Source of the DNA: an uncultured Clostridia bacterium
GTDB lineage: Bacteria > Bacillota > Clostridia > Christensenellales > UBA1242
Length of the DNA: 7,034 nt
NCBI GenBank assembly: GCA_937911885.1
Contig: CALDPW010000099.1
Coordinates: 1-7,034 of the forward strand
Direction: 5' to 3'
The stretch's first letter is position 1; each line of letters begins with the position of its first letter. Under the pieces are notes generated by a model that was not told the DNA's origin, searched no databases, and saw only the letters and a program-made list of their open reading frames with translations. Shown in pieces: positions 1-5,943 of this stretch. Position numbers and translations under genes: made by a program.

Positions 1-266
1 TCTTTACTTTTTGGTGTAAAATCCACCGAACTAGCCAAAATAATATTATTTTGTTTTGGTGCGTTTTTGCTAAAAATGTCTTCTAATTTATTAGATGTTA
101 CATTATAGGTATTTAAAATTTTGGATGCAACACTATCTTTTACCGAAGCCAACCCATAAAGTAATTGTTCGGTTCCTATTTGATAATTACCATATGCAAG
201 AGCAATACGACCTGCGCGTTGAATTGCCTTGTTAACACTTTCAGTTAATCTAATTCCGTTAGCCAT
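1..266 (-). CDS. clpC: ClpC, ATP-dependent Clp protease ATPase subunit (N-terminal part only)
   Basis: ClpC is the cytoplasmic HSP100 unfoldase that feeds substrates, including arginine-phosphorylated proteins, to the ClpP peptidase. Only the first 88 codons are in the window; the gene runs off the left edge. The visible part begins MANGIRLTESVNKAI and matches the first Clp_N repeat, including the IGTEQLLYGLA stretch (residues 30-40), which is close to the family's IGTEHLLLGL. A second Clp_N repeat appears to begin around residue 81 (VDFTPKSK). The ATPase modules lie outside the window. The ATG at 266 is preceded by a strong Shine-Dalgarno (GGAGGG) that starts right after the mcsB stop codon, only 9 bases upstream. 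This makes it the fourth gene of the ctsR operon, in the usual Bacillota order. Identification rests on the Clp_N sequence plus context. Confidence 0.93.
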   Translation of the reverse strand, partial: MANGIRLTESVNKAIQRAGRIALAYGNYQIGTEQLLYGLASVKDSVASKILNTYNVTSNKLEDIFSKNAPKQNNIILASSVDFTPKSK

Positions 267-275
267 ATTCCCTCC

Positions 276-1274
276 TTAAATTCTCATATTTTTTAAAATT
301 CTTCCCAAATATTCAGCTCTAAACTTATCACGTTCAATATCTGATAATTGAGCATTAACTAAATTATTTATTTTGCATGCACTAATATTATTTAACAACT
401 CATCAATCACTTCAGGATTTTTTATGTTAATAATATTTAATGAACAACCAAGTTTTAGTTTGCTTAATAACTCACACGCCTCAACAGAACTAATACAATA
501 ACAATTACTTAATACACCGTATGCACGATATACTTCATCAGTCAATTTTTCTTTGTTGTTTAACAGCAAGTTTTGTCTCGCCTTTAATTCAAGATTACAT
601 ATTTTTAAAACTGTGCTCTCTACTAATTGTATAATTTCATCCTCAGTTTTACCAAGCGAATATTGATTAGAAATTTGAAAAACATAACCATTGGCTTGGC
701 TACCTTCACCATAAGCTCCCCTTACACAAATCCCAAGTTTCGAAACAGCTCCAACCATTTCTTCAAAGTTGTTGGTTAAGCAAATTCCAGGCAAAAACAT
801 CATAACACTGGCTCTAATGCCTGTTCCAACATTTGTTGGGCACGAAGTTAAGTATCCATAATGCTTATCAAATGCAAAATTTAAATTTGCATTTAATTCA
901 TTATCAATATCGTTAATAATATCATATGCTCGTTTAAGTTCTAGCCCATTTAAAATACACTGTTCACGCAAATGATCTTCTTCGTTTATCATAATAGATA
1001 CTGTTTTATCGCTACTTAATGCCACACCCGAAATATCCGAATTTTCAATTAATACACTCGAAATTAAATGATCTTCCAACATTTGTTCCATTACAACACT
1101 GCTTAAGTTTTTTAATTTGTAGGTATTAAAATCTCCAACATAACTAATTGCATTAATAACTTGTGTTAATACTTCATTTGCCTTATATAAATCGGTGTTA
1201 TTCGAAAAAGGGTAATCCTCCAAATTGCGAGCAAGTCTAATTCGAGAAGATAATACAATGTTATTTGTTTCCAT
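276..1274 (-). CDS. mcsB: McsB, protein-arginine kinase
   Basis: McsB phosphorylates arginine side chains. It inactivates the CtsR repressor and tags proteins for ClpC-ClpP degradation. It has the guanido-kinase fold. Visible hallmarks are SSRIRLARN (residues 9-17, nucleotide-binding arginines), NEEDH (97-101, with the catalytic acid), CPTNVGTG (145-152, catalytic-site Cys145), GEGS (189-192) and RDKFRA (315-320). The last fits the RDxxRA phospho-arginine sensor motif. At 332 residues it is about 30 shorter than the B. subtilis protein as I recall it. It lacks the usual ~17-residue N-terminal lead and is also trimmed near the C terminus, but no core motif is missing, so it should be active. 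Its ATG overlaps the end of mcsA by 14 bases and its Shine-Dalgarno (GGAGG) lies inside mcsA, suggesting translational coupling with its activator. Confidence 0.96.
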   Translation of the reverse strand: METNNIVLSSRIRLARNLEDYPFSNNTDLYKANEVLTQVINAISYVGDFNTYKLKNLSSVVMEQMLEDHLISSVLIENSDISGVALSSDKTVSIMINEEDHLREQCILNGLELKRAYDIINDIDNELNANLNFAFDKHYGYLTSCPTNVGTGIRASVMMFLPGICLTNNFEEMVGAVSKLGICVRGAYGEGSQANGYVFQISNQYSLGKTEDEIIQLVESTVLKICNLELKARQNLLLNNKEKLTDEVYRAYGVLSNCYCISSVEACELLSKLKLGCSLNIINIKNPEVIDELLNNISACKINNLVNAQLSDIERDKFRAEYLGRILKNMRI

Positions 1275-1740
1275 TGTTGCCCTCCTCCAAGTCTAAAATT
1301 TGTTTTTTTAGTTCACTTGCCAACTCATAATCCTCAACACTAACAGCTTGTTTAAGTTGCAATTTTAAAAGATTAAGTTTTGATTCAGTATTTGTATTTA
1401 TATTGTTATCAATTGGATTTTTTCCAACATGAACTGTATCATACTGAAAATTAATCAAGTTTTGATTTAAATATTCTTTAAAATATTTATAACATTTAGC
1501 GCATCCCAACAAACCAGTATCAACATAATCTGTTAATAAGTAACCACAATTATTGCATTTTAAAGCATTAGAATTATCATTAAAATTATTAATTTTATTA
1601 TCACCAAAAAAACTATTAAAATTAAAGGTAGTATTTGCATTAGCACACTCACCACATAAATGAGTGCTAGTAACCACACCATTAATATTTACCGTGCTAA
1701 AATAAGTTGCAGGATTTTTATTACATTTATCACAAATCAT
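1261..1740 (-). CDS. mcsA: McsA, zinc-binding activator of McsB
   Basis: McsA binds metal through cysteine pairs and activates the arginine kinase McsB. The 159-residue product has four CxxC pairs: C3/C6, C29/C32, C62/C65 and C80/C83. These make two treble-clef-like metal sites of two pairs each. A UVR-type helical hairpin follows (about residues 121-153, with VSVEDYELASELKKQI), the region that resembles the UvrB/UvrC interaction motif. An Asn-rich, low-complexity linker (about 34-60) separates the two zinc modules. The protein is somewhat shorter than the B. subtilis homologue (about 185 residues), mostly in linkers. The ATG lies 2 bases after the ctsR stop; its Shine-Dalgarno (AGGGAGA) sits in the last ctsR codons, so translation is probably coupled. 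Function is inferred from family and operon position. Confidence 0.94.
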   Translation of the reverse strand: MICDKCNKNPATYFSTVNINGVVTSTHLCGECANANTTFNFNSFFGDNKINNFNDNSNALKCNNCGYLLTDYVDTGLLGCAKCYKYFKEYLNQNLINFQYDTVHVGKNPIDNNINTNTESKLNLLKLQLKQAVSVEDYELASELKKQILDLEEGNNGNK

Positions 1741-1742
1741 AA

Positions 1743-2201
1743 TTAATTCTCCCTAACCAAATTTATCAACAAATTTGTTAATATTTTTGCTCTAATTTTT
1801 GATTCCATTTTTATTGGATTGGATAGTGACTTATTCGAAATAGCCACAGCCATTAATTCATATTCTCGCTCAGTAATAAAATCATTTGCTAATAAATTAT
1901 CCAAAATTAAACACGCATTGTTATAATCAATTTCGTCTTTAACATAATTATTAATTAACGATGTTATATAATTAGCTTTATCGTTAAATGATAGTTTACT
2001 AATTTTAATGTAACCACCACCGCCACGTCTGCTTTCAACATCAAAGCCCCTACTAGGCGTAAAACGAGTTGTTATAACATAATTAATTTGGCTAGGTGCA
2101 CAATTAAAAAAGTTAGCCAGCTCATTACGAGATAAATTTATTTCGCCATCAACAAGTTGTTGCAAAATAAATTCTTCAATTACATCACTAATACTCTTCA
2201 T
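1743..2201 (-). CDS. ctsR: CtsR, class III heat-shock repressor
   Basis: CtsR is the dimeric winged-helix repressor of clp genes and of its own operon in Bacillota; heat and McsB relieve repression. The 152-residue protein matches the family length (about 154). The N-terminal domain carries the recognition helix (CAPSQINYVITTRFT, residues 34-48). The diagnostic glycine-rich wing RGGGGYI (59-65) inserts into the minor groove and acts as the thermosensor. The C-terminal helical domain (about 80-150) contains ITEREYELM, close to the family's ISEREAKMM, and forms the dimer and McsB-binding region. The ATG at 2201 follows a near-perfect Shine-Dalgarno (AAGGAGGTG) at 5-base spacing. It is first in the operon with mcsA, mcsB and clpC, and a CtsR box lies just upstream, so autoregulation is expected. 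Confidence 0.97.
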   Translation of the reverse strand: MKSISDVIEEFILQQLVDGEINLSRNELANFFNCAPSQINYVITTRFTPSRGFDVESRRGGGGYIKISKLSFNDKANYITSLINNYVKDEIDYNNACLILDNLLANDFITEREYELMAVAISNKSLSNPIKMESKIRAKILTNLLINLVREN

Positions 2202-2221
2202 TTAAGCACCTCCTTAATTAA

Positions 2222-2238
2222 TTTGACTTTCTTTGACC
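2222..2238 (-). promoter_or_regulatory. CtsR operator (CtsR box)
   Basis: On the minus strand this reads GGTCAAAGAAAGTCAAA, a direct heptad repeat with 3-base spacing. It agrees at every fixed position with the published CtsR box RGTCAAANANRGTCAAA. It lies directly downstream of the ctsR -10 element, over or just after the predicted transcription start. Bound CtsR would therefore block the early transcribed region. The repressor gene next to it makes the assignment very strong. Confidence 0.95.
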
Positions 2239-2246
2239 TTTACAAC

Positions 2247-2278
2247 ATTATATTAACACTTAAACAAATTTATGTCAA
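2247..2278 (-). promoter_or_regulatory. Sigma-A-type promoter of the ctsR-mcsA-mcsB-clpC operon
   Basis: On the minus strand the -35 hexamer is a perfect TTGACA (2278-2273). Two overlapping -10 choices exist. TAATAT (2255-2250) has the ideal 17-base spacer; TATAAT (2252-2247) matches consensus but has a 20-base spacer. The predicted start at about 2240-2244 puts the CtsR box at the beginning of the transcript. An A-tract (about 2292-2298, read as A on the minus strand) lies upstream of the -35 and may act as an UP element. Confidence 0.82.
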
Positions 2279-2305
2279 ATATGAATGCTAATTTTTTTAT
2301 AAAAA

Positions 2306-2331
2306 AAGCCTCAAGAAAAACCTTGAGGCTT
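2306..2331 (-). terminator. Intrinsic terminator upstream of the ctsR operon
   Basis: A perfect 10-bp stem, AAGCCTCAAG (2306-2315) with CTTGAGGCTT (2322-2331), has a 6-base loop. On the minus strand it is followed by a run of seven Ts, two of which can also pair in the stem base. It ends transcription of the 22-codon ORF at 2360-2428 and probably any read-through from the amidohydrolase-like gene, insulating the ctsR operon. Confidence 0.93.
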
Positions 2332-2359
2332 AAAACTTCAATAATAATAAAATATTAAA

Positions 2360-2428
2360 TTAACCGGCAAAACCTTTTAACAATAACATAATCATAAATA
2401 CGCCCAAAATAATAAGTCCACCGTTCAT
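2360..2428 (-). CDS. 22-residue hydrophobic membrane microprotein (unrecognised)
   Basis: I do not recognise a family. The ORF has 22 codons plus TAA. The product starts MNGGLIILG and ends LLLKGFAG. Residues 5-17 are an unbroken hydrophobic run of Leu, Ile, Val, Phe, Met and one Gly, followed by one Lys and a Gly-rich tail. This suggests a single short membrane-inserted or membrane-associated helix. The start is supported by a good Shine-Dalgarno (AGGAGA, 2442-2437) 8 bases before the ATG. The unit also has its own consensus promoter (2458-2486) and a strong terminator 29 bases after the stop, giving a predicted mRNA of about 145 bases. It could be a small membrane regulator, a type I toxin-like peptide, or a leader on a regulatory RNA. 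That it is a real transcription unit is well supported; its function is unknown. Confidence 0.72.
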   Translation of the reverse strand: MNGGLIILGVFMIMLLLKGFAG

Positions 2429-2457
2429 AGTTAATTTCTCCTTTTATTTATAATTTA

Positions 2458-2486
2458 AGTATAACATAAATAAAAGTTGTTTTCAA
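2458..2486 (-). promoter_or_regulatory. Promoter of the 22-codon ORF
   Basis: On the minus strand TTGAAA (2486-2481) and TATACT (2463-2458) are separated by exactly 17 bases, each one mismatch from the sigma-A consensus. The predicted start near 2451 gives a 5' leader of about 23 bases that holds only the Shine-Dalgarno. The promoter sits in the short spacer just after the amidohydrolase-like gene, with no terminator between, so transcription from that gene may also enter. Confidence 0.8.
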
Positions 2487-2516
2487 TACCATATAAATAA
2501 ACTATTATGCAAAATA

Positions 2517-3494
2517 TTAATTATTGGCTTTAATAGGCTTGTTTTCGGTTAAAATAAAACTATTATAATCTTTAAATTGTTCATCAATAACAAGAATTGA
2601 TGTTAAATTAAATAAATTATTTTGAGTAACAATTTTTAACAAATCTTTGTTAAAAACAGCATCAATTTTATTTAAATAACCACTTTGAGTTAACTTTATA
2701 ATTCTAATAGTATTAAGCAAATTTAGACTAGGATTAATACTACCCAAGCTAATATTTAAATTATGTTCAACCATGCTTGCAATTGGAGTTATACCACTAC
2801 CCCTTTGCATATCTTCAATTGGAAAAACAATTATGTTAGCATTATATTTTTCTAAAATTTCTAAATCATACTTATCAACACTGTTACAATACATTAAATA
2901 TAGTTGCAAATCAAACAAACCATAATCTTCAATTAATTCAATTGGGGTTTTACCTGTTTCGTTATGACAAATGCCCACTTGTTCCAAATTTTCGGATGCA
3001 ACAACAAAAACTGGTATATCATGTTTTTTAGCAGCCAAATATATTGTTTCAACTTCTAACTCAGTTAAGTTTAAAATATCATCAACATATAACACTGGCT
3101 TAACATTTGGTGGCAGTTTTTCCACCTCTGCAACAATTAAATCCATGTTTAATGGATACAATTTATTAACATTGATTGCATATGCAACACCATTTAATTT
3201 TGTTGTAGCTAGTGTTAGCTCATCATAGCTAACCTTTCCATTAAAAACACAGTTAACAACACCATTGTTTAGCATAGAGTTCAAAACTTGAACAAAATTA
3301 CCATTAATATTAACAAACATATTTGTTAACGCAGGAATTATTGTTTTATTTAAGCAATCAACATCAATATCAACTGGTTTATTATATGTTTGCCCAGCAT
3401 AAATAACTCGATTGTTTTCAACAACCACACAGCCTTTTTTATATTCAAAGTTATCAAAGCCAAAAATATCGGCATTAGTATATTTTATTATCAT
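2517..3494 (-). CDS. Amidohydrolase-superfamily pseudoenzyme (chlorohydrolase/deaminase-like, metal ligands lost)
   Basis: The 325-residue layout follows the ATZ/TRZ/MtaD-type amidohydrolases. It has an N-terminal beta part (VVVENNRVIYAG, 23-34), the turn into the barrel (IIPALTNMFVN, 52-62), VASENLEQV (165-173), GKTPIELIEDYGLF (181-194), RGSGITPI (231-238) and LGSINPSLN (250-258), then ADIV-like SILVID (299-304). In active members these sites read PGLVNAHTH, HxSE, AAHC and GTDG. Here the HxH becomes FVN, the third and fourth His positions become V and Y (MYCNS, 201-205), and the catalytic Asp becomes Ile. No metal site can form, so deaminase or hydrolase activity is unlikely. It is about 100 residues shorter than typical members. 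The reading frame is intact, with its own promoter and a good Shine-Dalgarno (GAGGTG, 3505-3500), so it looks like a maintained protein of unknown role rather than a decaying gene. Confidence 0.78.
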   Translation of the reverse strand: MIIKYTNADIFGFDNFEYKKGCVVVENNRVIYAGQTYNKPVDIDVDCLNKTIIPALTNMFVNINGNFVQVLNSMLNNGVVNCVFNGKVSYDELTLATTKLNGVAYAINVNKLYPLNMDLIVAEVEKLPPNVKPVLYVDDILNLTELEVETIYLAAKKHDIPVFVVASENLEQVGICHNETGKTPIELIEDYGLFDLQLYLMYCNSVDKYDLEILEKYNANIIVFPIEDMQRGSGITPIASMVEHNLNISLGSINPSLNLLNTIRIIKLTQSGYLNKIDAVFNKDLLKIVTQNNLFNLTSILVIDEQFKDYNSFILTENKPIKANN

Positions 3495-3513
3495 ATATAC
3501 ACCTCAAAAAAAT

Positions 3514-3543
3514 TTTATAGCAAATCACATTGTAAATCAACAA
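3514..3543 (-). promoter_or_regulatory. Promoter of the amidohydrolase-like gene
   Basis: On the minus strand an extended -10, TGCTATAAA (hexamer 3519-3514), is paired with a weak -35, TTGTTG (3543-3538), at 18-base spacing. The predicted start is about 3507. The -35 falls in the T-tail of the degV terminator, so termination and re-initiation share bases. Confidence 0.65.
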
Positions 3544-3545
3544 AA

Positions 3546-3573
3546 AAAAGGAACAATGTTAATCGTTCCTTTT
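3546..3573 (-). terminator. Intrinsic terminator of lysS-degV, overlapping the degV 3' end
   Basis: A 9-bp stem, AAAAGGAAC (3546-3554) with GTTCCTTTT (3565-3573), encloses a 10-base loop. On the minus strand it is followed by a run of eight Ts, four of which can pair in the stem base. The upstream arm encodes the final Lys-Arg-Asn codons of degV and the stop codon lies in the loop. Confidence 0.85.
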
Positions 3574-4389
3574 ATGATAACTAATCAGCAATGCACCATC
3601 TCCCAAAATATTATCAATAAGTGGGCTATAATTTGCCAACCACACCTTTGTTTCAAAACTTTCTGAAAGTTTGTTAACAATTTTTTCAGCATCAATAATA
3701 TTATCTTTTCCAAATACTACTGCAATTGGATGATCTGCCGCATTAAATGCGTTTTGATTAATTCTGGTTATAATTTCATTAAAGATTTTTGCTTTTCCTT
3801 TAACATTTGAAATCAACTCAAACTTTTCATGTTTTAAATTTATTATTGGTTTTATTCCAAGCTTAGAACCATAAACAAATTTATTAATAGGATTAAAATT
3901 AATATTGCTTGGAACTATTATTGTTTCATATTCGTTAACAAGTTTGTTTAACTTTTTAACTAATTCATTAGAACTAATACCTGTTGAGTTTAGTATTCCG
4001 GCTTCATAAACTATTGCGCCATAACCCAAACTTATTTGTCCCGAATCAATAACATAAATTTTTGATTCGCAATTCTCCATTTCAAACTGCAATTTTAATT
4101 TGATTGCAATATTATAAAATTGTGAAAACTCTTTGTGTGGAGTTATTACCACAACATCCTGAAAAGTGTTTACTGCTTCGGTTAAACTTGCTTTTATAGT
4201 TGATTCAAAATTGTTAATTTCAACAACATTATTTAATTGTTTATAGTATTCTGCAAAATCAAATTTATCGGCTTTATACAGTGTGTTTTTGCCATTTATA
4301 TTAAGTTGTAAATCAATTAATTCAACACCATGTGATTTTAAAAATTGCTTACTAATATCACACGATGAATCGGCAAAAACAACACTCAT
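3559..4389 (-). CDS. DegV-family (FakB-like) protein, divergent lipid site
   Basis: DegV proteins bind a fatty acid. The FakB subgroup presents it to the FakA kinase for phospholipid synthesis. The 276-residue protein has the family frame: N-terminal FADSSCDIS (5-13), FSQFYN (88-93, aligned with the family's LSGTYQ), DSGQISLGYG (115-124, matching the DSxxxSxGxG block), LGIKPIINL (177-185, matching LNIKPIL) and a C-terminal GDGALLISY (263-271, aligned with GPGALG). Several expected residues are absent. The TSQPSP-like loop is replaced around 58-66, SGT becomes SQF, the GGRIS segment before LGIKP appears deleted, and the His of HTGPGA is gone. Lipid binding may therefore be altered or lost. The start at 4389 lies 10 bases after lysS with Shine-Dalgarno GAGG, so it is cotranscribed with lysS. 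Family call sound, function uncertain. Confidence 0.85.
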   Translation of the reverse strand: MSVVFADSSCDISKQFLKSHGVELIDLQLNINGKNTLYKADKFDFAEYYKQLNNVVEINNFESTIKASLTEAVNTFQDVVVITPHKEFSQFYNIAIKLKLQFEMENCESKIYVIDSGQISLGYGAIVYEAGILNSTGISSNELVKKLNKLVNEYETIIVPSNINFNPINKFVYGSKLGIKPIINLKHEKFELISNVKGKAKIFNEIITRINQNAFNAADHPIAVVFGKDNIIDAEKIVNKLSESFETKVWLANYSPLIDNILGDGALLISYHKRND

Positions 4390-4399
4390 ACTAACCTCA

Positions 4400-5869
4400 T
4401 TATTTCATATTTGGGAATAGAACAATATCGCGCAATGTTGGTTGGTTTGTTAAAATAGCAACTAATCTATCAATACCAAGACCAAGTCCACTCATTGGAG
4501 GCATACCATGTTCCATAGCTGTTAAAAAGTCTTCATCAAGTTCAAAGGCTTCTTCATCACCATTTGCTTTGTTACGCATTTGTTCTTCGAATCCTGCTCT
4601 TTGAATGTCTGGATCAACAAGTTCGGAATAAGCTTTGCTAATTTCCATTCCTGCCACCAACACTTGGAACATTTCGATTGTTTTTGAATTTTCATCACTT
4701 GGACGAGCAAGTGGAACTAAATTTGGATAGTTGTAAACAATGGTTGGTTGAACAATGTCCATACGAATTGAACGTTTGTATAAATAGTCAAATAAAGCTC
4801 CAAGGTTATTAATATCTTCAACTTCGCCTTTATCAAATCTATTTAATTTATAAACCACTTGTTTTAATTCTTCAACATCTTCAAAATCTAAAATGTTTAC
4901 ACCAAGCAACTCATTTAAGCTCTTAATGTAATCAACTCTTTGCCATTCGCCACCAAAGTTTAAGTTAATACCTTGATATTCAATTTCAAGAGTTCCACAA
5001 ACTTCTTGAATCAATTCTTTTAAAAGTTTGGTTACAAAATCAATATTGTTATTAAAATCCCAGTAACTAGCATACCATTCAAGCATTGTAAATTCTTGTA
5101 AATGTTGAGCATCCATACCTTCGTTTCTAAAATCTTTACCAAGTTCAAATACTCTTGGCACGCCACCAGCAACAACTTGTTTTAAGAAAATTTCTGGTGC
5201 AATACGCAAATAATATGTCTTATCTAGTGCGTTATGTTTTGTAACAAAAGGTTTAGCTGCTGCACCACTTGCAACACTTTGCAAAATTGGTGTTTCAACT
5301 TCCATAAAGTCATGTTTTACTAAGAAGTTACGAATAAAGTTAATAATTTTGCTACGTTTAATAAATGTTTGCTTTGTTTCTTCGTTAGTAATAAGGTCCA
5401 AATAACGTTGACGATAACGAGTTTCAATATCTGTTAAACCATGGAATTTTTCTGGCAATCCACGTTTAGCTTTGCTTAATAGCTTAAAGCTTTCTGCTTG
5501 AACAGTTAATTCACCTGTTTTTGTGTGATAAATTGAACCAGTAAATCCAACATAATCGCCAATATCAACAAAATCGTTAAACCATTTATAATCTTCTAAT
5601 GCAATTTGGTTTACGCTAAGGCTAACTTGAATTTTAGCATAGATATCAGAAATTTGAACAAACATAAATTTGCCAAATGTTCTTCTAAATGTCATACGAC
5701 CAGCAACCGACAATGTGTCGCCATCGTTTAGTTCACGTGCTTGTTTAATTGAATGACTTGCATCAAATTTAGGTGCAAAAGGATTAATTCCAGCTGCTTT
5801 TAAATCATTAATTTTTTTAGCACGAATATCATATTCTTTGTATAAAGTTTCTTGATTGTTTTGTTCCAT
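4400..5869 (-). CDS. lysS: Lysyl-tRNA synthetase, class II
   Basis: LysS charges tRNA-Lys with lysine in the cytoplasm. The 489-residue product has an N-terminal OB-fold anticodon-binding domain (about 45-150, with VAGRMTFRRTFGKFMFVQI). The class II catalytic core follows, with motif 1 around IINFIRNFL, motif 2 (FRNEGMDAQH then EFTMLEW) and motif 3 (GLGLGIDRL) near the C terminus. The product ends DIVLFPNMK. Length fits the family (about 490-500). I chose the ATG at 5869. It has a Shine-Dalgarno (GGGAGA, 5880-5875) and follows a promoter whose -10 lies at 5902-5897. A longer reading from 5905 would begin upstream of the predicted transcript. The motif 2 loop (AQHLQEFT) and the ELVDP segment differ from the HNPEFT and ELNDP forms familiar from B. 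subtilis and E. coli, placing it in a divergent LysRS subgroup. degV follows 10 bases downstream. Confidence 0.97.
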   Translation of the reverse strand: MEQNNQETLYKEYDIRAKKINDLKAAGINPFAPKFDASHSIKQARELNDGDTLSVAGRMTFRRTFGKFMFVQISDIYAKIQVSLSVNQIALEDYKWFNDFVDIGDYVGFTGSIYHTKTGELTVQAESFKLLSKAKRGLPEKFHGLTDIETRYRQRYLDLITNEETKQTFIKRSKIINFIRNFLVKHDFMEVETPILQSVASGAAAKPFVTKHNALDKTYYLRIAPEIFLKQVVAGGVPRVFELGKDFRNEGMDAQHLQEFTMLEWYASYWDFNNNIDFVTKLLKELIQEVCGTLEIEYQGINLNFGGEWQRVDYIKSLNELLGVNILDFEDVEELKQVVYKLNRFDKGEVEDINNLGALFDYLYKRSIRMDIVQPTIVYNYPNLVPLARPSDENSKTIEMFQVLVAGMEISKAYSELVDPDIQRAGFEEQMRNKANGDEEAFELDEDFLTAMEHGMPPMSGLGLGIDRLVAILTNQPTLRDIVLFPNMK

Positions 5870-5896
5870 AAGTATCTCCCATATCAAATTATTAAT

Positions 5897-5925
5897 AATA
5901 TACATAGTTTTTTTAAATTAGTCAA
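5897..5925 (-). promoter_or_regulatory. Promoter of lysS-degV
   Basis: On the minus strand TTGACT (5925-5920) and TATATT (5902-5897) are separated by exactly 17 bases. The predicted start is about 5890, leaving a leader of about 20 bases with the lysS Shine-Dalgarno. The leader is far too short for a T-box or lysine riboswitch. Confidence 0.78.
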
Positions 5926-5943
5926 TAAAAACTTATGGTCAAA

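Noticed and set aside
2274..2279. GTCAAA on the plus strand over the ctsR -35 as a second operator
   Set aside because: It is a half-site that simply reflects the reverse complement of the TTGACA hexamer.
2971..3228. Plus-strand ORF of 85 codons
   Set aside because: It lies wholly inside the amidohydrolase-like gene on the opposite strand, with no promoter or ribosome site of note and no recognisable motif; it is a shadow frame.
3390..3666. Two overlapping plus-strand ORFs (64 and 84 codons)
   Set aside because: They cross the degV-amidohydrolase junction antisense to well-supported genes, terminator and promoter; composition is that of AT-rich non-coding frames.
4522..4710. Minus-strand ORF of 62 codons
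   Set aside because: It is a shifted frame inside lysS near the C-terminal catalytic region; lysS itself is intact, so this is not a frameshift remnant.
5937..5943. GGTCAAA on the plus strand near the lysS promoter as a CtsR site
   Set aside because: It is only one heptad; no second heptad lies 3 bases away, so it does not form a CtsR box.
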